Assembly: GCF_000006565.2 (NCBI RefSeq)
Contig: NC_031476.1
Span: 4,240,458 to 4,304,457 of the forward strand
Direction: 5' to 3'
DNA: 64,000 nt
Source: Toxoplasma gondii ME49
Taxonomy: Eukaryota; Apicomplexa; Conoidasida; Eucoccidiorida; Sarcocystidae
Position 1 is the first letter of the stretch, and each line of letters begins with the position of its first letter. Shown here in pieces: positions 35,372 through 46,374 of the stretch. Both the position numbers and the translations under genes were made by a program. The notes under the pieces were generated by a model. It saw nothing but the letters and a program-made list of their open reading frames with translations. It did no database searches and was not told the DNA's origin.

Positions 35372-36219
35372 AGCCACTGCTTGACTACTGCAGTTGAGTG
35401 CCGCTTCAAATGGATGGTACTTGAAACTGTGCGGCAAAAAAGACCAAATCGCGTCGATGTCTTCCCGCTCCTCTTCCAGGGTTCGAACCTGCAGGGAAGA
35501 AGTGATATGCACAACAGAGTAACCCTGTGCCACACGATCTTCGGGTTGTCACACTGCGAAGGCGCACCTCTAATTTACAGCACCAGCGCTAATTGTAAGT
35601 CCAATTATGGCGGCAGCGTTCGGGCACACTAGACTGTACCCCGGGCAATCGTTTAACAACGTGGCGCCCACGTATAACGTATCCAGGGACATGCATCCGT
35701 TAAGTTTCACGAAACCCACGAGCGTGTGCCCCTGACGGATTAGCAAGGCACGACGTTGCTGCTTGACGATATGCGACACTCTCGAGGCTTCAACCTCGTC
35801 CTCCGGTGTGCTTCCGTTCCGAAACCACACCTGCTGCTAAAGCTACTCGACCTAGCAACTCGCGATGAAGCACGATGTACGAGTATACGTCTTAATCCAG
35901 CGACAGCCTCAAGATTTCGCATTTGACTAGTTGCTCACCCCTGGTACACTTAATGTTGACCTTCGACTGCTGTCGAAGTTGGGGCCGCCGAGGTCGCCCA
36001 CTGGTCAACTTGCTTTGCTGGTTGCGGGCAAGAGTACTGAATGGGCTTGTCGCCGGTTCTCTCTATCAGGATTCTGACAGTTTTGCCGGCGGCACGGAAA
36101 GCGTAGTAGGCTGCCTGCGGCGGGTCAAGTTCGTACCCAGCAGGTTGCACCGACAGATTGACGACCGGACCCTCAACGATGTATTGCCGCGACAACGGCT
36201 TAGTCACATGCTTTTCCAT
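35372..36219 (-). CDS. Candidate paralogue of the 36935 gene (unknown function, partial model)
   Basis: The first exon opens at 36219 with an ideal coccidian start context (CCAAAAATGG) and encodes MEKHVTKPLSRQYIVEGPV and about 65 more codons before a stop at 35950. Further minus-strand exons look real: from 35836 (contains TPEDEVEASRV) and 35372-35488, behind the strong acceptor CTTCTTCCCTGCAG, encoding LEEEREDIDAIWSFLPHSF. Three blocks match the plus-strand gene at 36935 in the same order: R-x-Y/F...P-x-V-x-[LV]-[ST], D-E-V-E, and I-x(2)-W-[T]SFLP. I could not find a good donor for the first exon, so the join and the 3' end are unresolved. If only exon 1 is real it is an 89-residue protein. 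No function can be assigned. Confidence 0.4.
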
Positions 36220-36934
36220 TTTTGGTGTGGAAGGCGGGGTAAACAGGAAGGTTACTGCACACGCTGCCGTGGATACTCGTGAAGCACTTCGGCTTTGTGC
36301 TGACACTGGCAGTCGCAAGGCACACTCGCCGAAACTCGCCGATGACCGAGTGAACTGTTTCACACAACTCGAGGAGTTCCCGTCCGACTACACACTTCTG
36401 TAGCAACGAAAACCACGAACAATACCAGGAGAGGTCGGGCCGTGATGAAGGATGAAATGAAGAGATGACAGAAGCTAACCGTCATGTTACCGTAACGCGA
36501 AAACGGTTTTTCCGGGAAAGCCTGAGCACAGGCTGCAAGCTATGCGACGCCCGGCATGTGCAGCCCGGTTGTGTCGCGAAAGATGCGTCGATGGAGACAA
36601 CCGACACACGCTTCGCTCGTCCCGTCCCTGAAGGAATTCCGATTCTCTCCCGCGCACGGGAGGCAAAAGCCAGCAGAGCCTGCCTGCACGAGTCCTCTGC
36701 CTCCTGTTGGCACAGGAGTGCTGTGTTGGCACACTTCATTTTTCCTTTCAGCACGTTTCTTCCTTCATTCCAGAAGTCCCTACTACTGCAAGGATTTCTT
36801 TTGTTTTCCCCCCAAAGGTATATAGGTTATCGGTCATCTTGACCGCTGCAAGGCACAAATCGACGCCAGTGCTACAGCTTGCTCGCTTGCACGCGTGTGG
36901 CTAGCCCCTCCAGATCCCCACTCGTCTTTCCACA

Positions 36935-38693
36935 ATGGAAAACCCTCCGCAAATCCCAGTCTACAGAACTTTCAAGATCAACTGCCCGTCAGTGTCGGTT
37001 ACAATTTCGGCAGACGACACTCCACTTCCTCAAGGGCTGGGTGAAGTGAAAAGTCCAGCCAGCCTGGTCACGATCAACCCCGGTGTGGCACCGGCCCCGG
37101 AAACCGCTTCCACTATCCCGGTTGGCGACAGCGTGCAAAATGGATGCAGGTGTAAGTGGAAAGAATGAACTGCACACAAAGGTGCACACCAGAATAAAGA
37201 AGTGGGAGAGTTAGCGAGCTTCCGTTGCATGTTTTTAGGGTAACAGAGAGCAGGAGGGGACGGGTCGAGCTGTTCCCCGTTCCCCTGAAAGCAGCCAAGG
37301 TGCTTAGTCGTCGGTTCGAAGGGTCATATGACATAGGTCCGAGGAAACACAACTAGGTTTCGCGCTGAAAGCTTCATATGAGTACCTTTTATCCAACATT
37401 CACAGACGATGGGTGTAACCGGTAGAAGGTTGCAGCGGCGCGATAGGAAATTGCGTAGTCACGTGCACGAAGATTGTGGCAAAGCGTGTGTCTTGAGGGA
37501 TTCACCTTGTACTTTCCACAAGAAACTCGGCGTTGCTTCTGGATTGTGACTTGGCAACTCTTGGGAAGAGTTGGTTCGTCTGGTCGCATATGACAAAAAA
37601 TGACGACTATCTCAGTCTGCAATGTCTGCGTTTATGCATTCACAGCAGAAGAACATGATGAGCCGACGGTAGCGCCCGAGCCGGTGCACACAGCGATGCA
37701 CCAACGATCTTCTTCGAGGGCTGCTAATTCTTTGTACCGCGGCGTGTCAGCAATTCTGCCTATGGAGGACGAAGTTGAGGAGACCTGGGCTGTTATGAGA
37801 GGCGACACTGAACAGCAGGAACCTCATGACTTCACCTACTGGGATAAACTCCGTCGGCAACACACGAAAACAGAGATCAGACGATGGACTTCATTCTTAC
37901 CAGAAACCCAACAAGACACCGCGTTCTACGGCAGGAACATCGGTACGTTATCTCTTAATCAGGAAATGTGTATTTTTTTTCAGGGCACAGACTGACCACA
38001 GGTGTGCACATGTTTTATTGCTGGTACCGTTTCGCTGTTGCTGCTCAAACAAGATCACAGTGGAGTAGAAGTCACGCGATTTGCCAGGGAAGTGCGGGTT
38101 CAACTCGTAGCATATCCTTCCCAGAAAAAAGTGGAGCGCTGTAGGATACTGAATCCACGTCTTTTAAGAAAGCTCTGTAGGTGACGTAGAGGCGATTCTC
38201 TAGACGACGATTGTACCCAGTGTCTTTATGAATGCATGCCTCTGTTTGCTCGGCTGGTATCGCAGTATTCTCTCCCCCCACCCCCGTCTCGCAACGATGG
38301 AAACACGGCTTTCACGAGAGGACTTTTGTGTAGAACACTCTGCGAACGAGGCATAGGGAATTTCGTAAATGCTGTGACGCGCCGTCGCTGCTTCCCCCAT
38401 AATTGTGCCATTTGTTAACGAATGCAAATATGGCAATCTGACCCTTGGCATGTGCTCTCTGACGACCTGCGCTGTGCTTTTGTTTGTTGCTCCGATCAAC
38501 AGAAGTGGACGTACCCGTAGCAGCCTACACACAAGGCACGTACTACCAAAGACAGCCGGAGTCAGTGGATGTGAAAGAGTTCAAGTTGCCCACGGAGTCT
38601 TACGTGGCACCACCTGTTTACATCCGAAGGACAAAGGGCATCTGCAACGGACTGTTCACCTGTATATCGTGCTTGGACAGCTGCACGTCGTAA
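36935..38693 (+). CDS. Conserved-looking coccidian protein with Cys-rich C-terminus (unknown function)
   Basis: Exons 36935-37151, 37646-37942 and 38503-38693 join in phase to 234 residues. ATG context is TCCACAATGG. The protein starts MENPPQIPVYRTFKINCPSV, has a Pro/Ala linker, a mid region with PMEDEVEETW and EIRRWTSFLPETQ, a Tyr/Val/Pro-rich section (EVDVPVAAYTQGTYY, VAPPVYIRR) and ends CNGLFTCISCLDSCTS with four Cys in 16 residues. There is no signal peptide or membrane span. A C-terminal Cys cluster could be palmitoylated or bind metal; membrane association of pellicle type is a guess. Donors GTAAGT and GTACGT and the phase match at both junctions support the model. It is head-to-head with the related minus-strand candidate 715 bp away. 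Confidence 0.62.
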
Positions 38694-40707
38694 ACACGTG
38701 GATGCCAGTCCTTTGATGCAACTGCCCTGTCTATCGGTCTTTTTTCTGTTGAACGTTAGTGTATTCCTCTGGAACGCTTTCACGGGAGTTATGCGGCCCA
38801 ACTGTTTTTCCTGTTTTGAATCGACATTTGGTCAAATAGTGGGAAGTTTCTGGAGAGTTTTTACTGTGCCGCTGGCACCCCAGAAATGCTAGCGATACCT
38901 TACCGCTTCGAACAGTGGGAAATATCCCGAGAAAAGCACACCTACTGCACGCTGTCCATGCACTATAATTCGAGTCTTGTCCCTGGTTGTCGAACACACT
39001 TTTGACAGCACAAACAGGTGCACCAGAATTGCGCATGCGATGCGAAAACTCCAGTCACAAGTCCTGTTCCCTGTGGTTCCAGCACACTCAAGAACTTAGG
39101 ACCGGTATATTGGAAAGCATCCGTGACATTAGGTGGTGCTTCAAGGAAAGCGTCTACAGGAAGTTTTTCTACTCTCCTACCAAACCAACACGCAGTGCAT
39201 CGGGCTTTGAAATTAGAGAAATACGCGGCAGATTCCCTCTCGATACTAATGCACAGATGCGACTGAAAGCGCTTTTGTGATTTCTTCGCATGAGTGGACG
39301 CCAGGTGACGTTATCTGTACAACGATTACGTAGCGGGGTGAAATGTTACAACTTCCGCTCCATTCGGGTCAGACCGCCACCAAGAACCAAGAGTTTTGAA
39401 CAAGAACTCGGATTCTTCACGCCCAGTGGGCGATATTGAGAAATCCCATACGACGATCCACTTTGTTCTTCATGACAAAGAGAACTGTGAACTGCCAAGT
39501 ACATTGGAAGCGACATTACGGTACTTTTTTTTGCCGGTGTCGGTTTCCGTGTCGAAGCGAAAACCACTTCGAGGTGCCCTATATGGAAAAAACGATTTCT
39601 TTCACATCAAGGAACTTTCTCATTCATTCAAATTCATCTACACCCCGTGTGTGTAAAGGTCGACCTGCGCCTCAGCTGTTTCGCGGATCTCCCACAAGCT
39701 CCCTTTTTGTCTGATGCTTGCGATGCCCTCGGTGAAGCTGGAAAAAAGGAAGCGAAACATCCCGTCCAACTCGAAAATACAAACGTGCGACCTCTGCCAC
39801 TGGTTTCCACTCGGCCGTCACACTGCCAACAGAACTTGCCTATCATCGTGGTTTTTTGTGGCTGGACCTCTGTGTGAGAGGGAGCCTTTACATTGGGAAA
39901 TCTAGACAAGAAATGCTAAGCACGCATCCGAGGACGTGTAAGAGAAGACACACCGTCGTTGCTTCGTGTAATCCTCGAAACTGTACCCGCTAGCAGCCGG
40001 AAAAACCACTGACACATACATGACCTCTCGATAAGCCATCTACCAAGGCGTGCGAGGCCGTAAAATTCATGATGCCCACTTGCGTGAATGCGTGCCTTTT
40101 CCGTGGTTTTCCAAGCTTAAAGTCGACACACGAATTCGTTTATCTTCACTCATCCCATGGAAGCCGTTCTTCGTCTCTGTGGGCCACGCGTTGTGTCGCT
40201 TCTCCGGAGTATACGTAACCCTTTCTGCCCGAGAAACTACAAAACCTTGTGACCGCGAGTTTCAATTTCCTTCGAGGATTCCTTCGCTCCGTACTCCAGT
40301 GTCTCGACCTGGACCCGCTGCCATTTTCACCAAGCAGATGCTGTCCCACCTCCCCTCCTTTCCACTCTTTGAGACATTTTTGATTCACCCACAAACGATT
40401 CGCTGTGCCGTCGTTTTGCCTCGTGCTCGGAAAGCTCTTCTTCACTGTGTTCGCCCTGGGACGCCCAGTTGGACAGATCTCTCTAAAAAGCACATGCACG
40501 GAATCCTTTCAACAAACATTTGAGCACAAAGCAATTTACCCTGTTGGCCGAAGAGTGTAGCCACACTGCTCTCACCCATTTCCCTCAGAACACACATCTG
40601 CCCCCGGGGCGCCTCCGATCCCACACCTGCAGGCTTGTTCCTCCTTATGTCGTCAACATGTCAGTGAAACAGAAAACCGATGAACCTTAATTGGTCGACA
40701 ATATTAT
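38694..40707. other. Convergent spacer between the 36935 gene and CDC45
   Basis: It holds the 3'UTRs of two convergent genes. Several short plus-strand frames at 38.99-39.7 kb and 40.05-40.52 kb show no domain and start from non-ATG codons or weak contexts. Nothing else is recognised. Confidence 0.45.
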
Positions 40708-43700
40708 TCAGGAATCCTGTGCTATAATGCGTGTCAAGGAGTCTCGCTTCAGTCGTTTGCCGCGTGGTGCTGTGTGCATAGTAGAGACTATCCGGTTTCG
40801 ATGGAGATACTTGAACTGCCGCAACACAGAAGTTTAAGCTTCACAACGTCACCCGTCCCTCCCATCTTTCCCCCATGCACAAGGCATTGCCAGCTTACCT
40901 GCTCTTTGTCGTCATCCTCTTGACTCGCGGCCCTTCCCGTCTCCGTATCCACTTCTTTCTCGTCTTCCTCTTCTTTCTCATCATCGTTTTCTTCTCCTTC
41001 TTCGTCTTCTCTCCCCAGATCGAGATCGTCGTCGTCTCCGTCCTCCCGAGCCTCTGCTTCGGCGCGTCGCCGCACTTCGTTCACGTAGACAGCAGCAATT
41101 TGCTTCTGGACATCTGAGCCTAGCCGACCGACTGCCACGTGAAGCATGTGGGGACAGCCGCCGTCGCGTTTCACACAACGGGCGACGGCCGACGGCTCTG
41201 TATGCTCTGCGTCGCTTCTCTTCCCGCCCCGTCTGCGAGCAAGGCCCTCAGCTAAGTCGCCACTGGAGACCAGAAGGTGAAGAACAAAGGGGAAGAGATC
41301 TGGACTTTCCGCATCCGCATTTGGAGTGCATGCGTACAAAATGCTGCGCTCCCCTACAGGTCCTGGCGCCTCCACTACGATGTGAAGCACGACCGGGAGG
41401 CGCTTCTCTTCGTCGCCCCCTGCCTGCTTCAGCGAGCAGAGCAGCGCAAATGCCCGAATATAAGCCGGATGGAGGAGAAAGGTTCGAGGATGTCGAAGCG
41501 TCGCTAGCAAGACGCCACCTCGAGCGTGACTCAAAACAGCCAAATCCAGCTGAGAAGGAAAGGAGACGCACGCGGAGAAGAACGAGTCACAGGAGCGCAA
41601 GGCCTTCTTCAAGGAAACCGCGAAAAAGCAAAGAAAGCAAGCCAAACGCATGCAGGAAAGAGAGGCGAGACAGAGAGGGGGGTTGTTTCCAGCCACCGAG
41701 GTTTGAATGGCGAAAAAACGGACCGCAAAGTGGAGGGACAGAGATCGAGATCTTGCACAGCCGCAGTCAAAGCAAAGCCTGTTCATTCTGTGTGGAGGCG
41801 AGCCCACAGATTCGCTTTCTCCTGTGTTTTCGTTTCCCGTTGAAAATCCGGTGCTCGACAACCAATCCCTCCGACGCAGGGGCGATAACGGATGCTTTTC
41901 ACGGTCGCCTTCACGCACCTTCTCACAAGAACATTTGCCAGTGGACAGAAATGAAGAGATTCCGCTGCGTCTCTCGACGCGTAAAAAGTATCCCACATTC
42001 GAAAAAACCAATTTCAGGCTGTTTCTCCCTTGGACTTCCTCTCCAGAGAGTTCTTCCCGTTCGACAGGAACCTCGTCCTCTCAGAAGCAGATCTGCAAAA
42101 GAACGCTTTCCTTTCCACCACAAGTTTCTCCCCTTCAATTCCCCTCAAAAAACCTCTGAAAAAAGTTCGCGCTTACATGCCGAAACAGTTGCAGACGATG
42201 GTGTACCACGAGTGACTGCGTCTTCTCAAGTTGTTGGAGCAGAAGGTTTTGCTCGCGAGTGACTGTTGAGGTGATTCTGAGCACAAATGCAGAGTGGAAA
42301 AGAAGCGTTGACGCACCGCGAGTTCGCCACCGACATGCTCGAGACGTGTTCGTAGACAAGGCGAAAACGGCGCAAAGCACGGGGCAATTCCGGGCGCCGT
42401 CTGCGTGCAAGCAATTTCGGCAAAGGCCGAGGACAGAAAGACAAACATGCAGAGGAAAACAGAAGAGGGAAACGCCGAAGAAACCTTTTGGCAACGAACA
42501 GGTGAAGGAGAAGACGGCGACGAATAGCGTTCAAAGATGGAGAAAAAGGGAAAGAAGAAAAAGAATTAGACACCGCAGAAGCGAAAGAAGAGAGAAGAAA
42601 AGTGCGAAGAGAGAGAAGAAACGTTCCCCAATAAGAACGCGGTCTCATCTTTTGGAGTCGCTGAGGCTTGAGATCATCGCCTTAAATCGATTTTGAGCAT
42701 TGGCGAATTCGTGCATTCTGTCAAAAAGACCGACCTCGTAAGGAGCTGCAAGGCCTCGATGGCATTGGTTCGATACTCCGCTGCTCCAACTGCATCATCT
42801 GGAGAGGAACAAACACCGAAGTCTGTCAAAAAGGTATCACACAGACGACCCCGACGCTGGTCGACAAAATGGAATCTCCCTGTGCAGAAGTTGGTTCTTC
42901 AGGGAGTACAAAAACATACAGAAAAATGCAGAGAAACATGTATGTATATATTATATATAGCAGTGCATGCGCAAAGTGTTGGGCTGCATATACACGAGAT
43001 GCGCTTTCATCCGCGTTTTCACTTTACAGAAGCGGCGGATGACGTTTGGTCAGACTCCGACTGTCTCTGCAGCTGTTTGTGAAAAAAACATACGCGACCC
43101 TGATTTGGCGAGGAGAGCCTGGATGAGGAAGGCAATGTCCACGTTGGGTACAGAGGGTAGGTTCCCCCGGTCCTTCGCCTGTACGTACACCGCAAACGAA
43201 CGCCTGAACCCAGGACCTTTAGAGAGCGCGACAAGCGCCACAAAAAGTCAGCACGGAGAAGAAAACACGAGAGGAAGAAAACCACAGATTGAAACGCAAC
43301 GACTGCAAAGCAGTTTTAAAAAATGCGAGACAAACATGGCTGAAGGAGCAACTTTCAAGGAGAGGAACAGGAAGGAGAAGAATAGAAGAGGGAACATGCG
43401 CATGTAGAAGAAGGAAATGAGAACGCAAAAGACGCAGAAAGAGACCCCTGAGAGACACGAGATGCAGATCACACTGTGTAGTCTCGAGAGCAACCCTACC
43501 CAGTTGAGGCAGTAGCAGTCCCGCAGTTGGAGCGTCTGCCGGAGATAGTCGTACACGACCCTTTGCTGGGACTGACAAGAAAATAAAAGAAACATGACAG
43601 AAACAAGCGAAAACTGGAAGAAACGAGGTGCAAAAGTCAAAAACAGAAACGGAACAAATAAAACACACGAAACAAGCAGTACCACAGGCCAGGAACAAGA

Positions 43701-46333
43701 TGATACAAACCACGCCCTGTCTTTCGAAGAAAGACGCGAGACACAACGGGCGCCCCGAGACGACAGCAAGTTGAAATGGAGTCGTCTACACCAGTTGTCC
43801 AACTCTCAGAACGTCCACCCCAGAAACGGCTTGTAGCGACTCCTGTCGCAGACATGATTCCTCCCGCGCGGCGACGGTGCAGAGATCCCCCACGAGTATC
43901 TGAAAATTAGTTCTTTCGCGCTACCTGGCCCGTGGAGACAGGCAGTTCCTTTTGATTTCTGCATTTTGTTCTCGCCTTGTCTCTTTGTCTCCTCCTTTCT
44001 TCACGTTGCCTCAGCAACGGACAGGAGCTCATCTCTGCAATCGAGACTTATGCTGGGTCACTCGTCTCTGCTGTTCGTGTGCTCCTCCTCTGTCTCTTTC
44101 CTCCTCTCGCCTTCGCTTTCTCTCCTGCTCGTCCGTCCGTCTTTCTTCCCCTTACCGCTGCAAGACCGCTGAAGGGGTTCACCATGTCTTTGCATTCGAG
44201 ACCGCACTGGACGCGCAGTTCGTTGCTTTGCTGTTGAGTTGCCCAAGACCGCGAGACGTCGCCCGAGGCATGGCCGAGAGAGAGGAAAAGCAACTGACTG
44301 CTCACGCTCAGAGAGTCGCGCAGACACCTGAGAAGGCCGCACAACGGTTGCAAGCGAAGGAAGCCGCAGAAAGGTTGACTGTGCGAAACGTATGCAACTG
44401 AAAAAAGCGAAGACGATTCGGTCTCCAGCGGTGTCCCCCCACGCACACAGCGAGAGAGGTCGAGAGATCTGCGACACCTGCAGAGAAATTGAACGGGATT
44501 CGTCGAGTCGAGGCTCTTTTTTGCCCAGAAAAAGGCCGCGCTGTCTCCAGTTTCTCTCTCGCTGTTGCTGTGGCCTTTTCGCCTCTCTTCGCGTTCTGAG
44601 CTGTCTCCCCACTCCTGTTCAACACTTCGGAAAAGACAACGACGGGGACAGACATACCCGTTTCGCAGAAGCGGCAGGAGTCCGTTGTTGTCGTCGTCCT
44701 CGATGTAGGGACTGAGCTCATGAAAAACACAAAGCGAGTTTTCTAATAGTCACCTCAGCGTAAAGAATCCTTTCTGTCTCTTGTGCTCTTCCTTCCTCAT
44801 TACTGCAGGAAAACAACAATCCACCAGGTGGAAACACACAAAAATCTTCGACTTTTCTTCGGAGGCATCCTGGGAGACAAACTTAAACCTGTTCTTTTCC
44901 CTTCCCTTCTGGGAGAAAAACAAATGCCACAAACGCAAAAGCTCGCCCCCTGCTTGCCTCTCGCCCTCTGCATCCTTTGTGCTTTTCCTTTACCCACGTT
45001 TCCGTTCTGTCTTCCCTGTTCTCCTCTTCGACTTTCCTCACCAAGGGCCGCCGCGAGGCAGCCGAGAAATCCCGCGCAGAAAAAACAGAGAAAAACGGGG
45101 AAAAAAAAGCGACAGCGTTCTTGTGATTCACCAAAACATGGTGAATGGTGCGATTTTCAGTTAGGTGAGAAAAAGGCTCGAGACATTCAACTCCCCAATT
45201 TCGCGCATGCAGAGACAAGAGAGACGGCACAGCGACCTTCGGGCACTGCGCAAGTACGTTTTGCTGGAGTCTTCCACCCCAGTACCCTCTGCAGAACCAA
45301 GGAGGGAGAGAGATATAGATACGTCTCCCTTTGTTTCGGCTCATATGCAGAGACGACCCACAAAGTGGAGACGTTGATGTCTTTGATGGCCATAATCAAG
45401 TCGTTGTAGTCGTCGCTCGACATCCACTCTTCCTGGAGAAACGCCGCAGCGGCGGTAGCTCCCGCGAACGCGTATGCGCTGCTTTCCACTTCATACAGAG
45501 GCTCGAGGACCTGAAAACCAAGGGAAAAAAAACCTTTTCGCCACGCGGGTGTATGAACACCAGAAGAATTACGCAAGAGATGCACTCAGAAGCCAGTGTT
45601 TGCAAATCTCACGCTAAACAATACACAGAGAGAGACACTGACAGCTATGTCTCCACTGACACATATATTAGTAGACATATATTTGTAACGCCTAGATACA
45701 CGTCTGTACACGTATGTAACACGCATAGATACGCACACATTCATATACTGGGAACACCTAGATATACAAATACGCATATTATATTTGTAGCATCTACATA
45801 CAAATGTGTACGTATATTTGCAGCACCTATACACACCTATACCCACCTAGATACACAACTATATACATATATATTTGTGTGTGTATGCGGACATTGAGGG
45901 AATGCCCAGGTGGGGGTGGAAGGCCGTTTTCCCTCTGTTTTTGACTTCTTTACTGAATAGTTCGTGGTTACCTTGGCGAGGACAGCTGCACAAGGCTTGC
46001 TTCGATAGACCCCCGCAGCGAGAAGAGAAGGAAGTCCCTTGGATTCCAGAAGCTCTCTTCGTCGTCGTTCCAAAGCCTCCTGTTCCGCCTCCTCCATCGG
46101 CATGATCCACCGGCCATCCTGGAGAAAGAGGCGAAGTCCAAGTCCTCGGAAACCACGAAATTCTAGAGTTCCATGAAGCCAAGACTCGAGATGAAAACTC
46201 GTGCAAAGCCGCTCTTCCCACTAGTCACACATACCCCTCAAAACTGGCCATAAAAAGAGAAAAATAAGCATCTCTGCATCTCTAAATCCACGACATACCG
46301 ACGTATAGATGTGCAGATGTATGAACGCATGCA

Positions 46334-46374
<41 letters not shown>

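Noticed and set aside
39018..39266. Plus-strand frame considered as a fourth exon of the 36935 gene
   Set aside because: Joining from the GTAAAC at 38692 puts the sequence in a different frame that stops soon; the natural stop after the Cys-rich tail is more likely.
43952..44401. Helical-looking plus-strand frame opposite CDC45
   Set aside because: It is antisense to CDC45 exons that are joined in phase, and begins and ends without splice or start support.
45600..45900. Repeat units resembling a CRISPR array
   Set aside because: Units vary in sequence and spacing, are AT-rich simple sequence, and lie in a eukaryotic intron.
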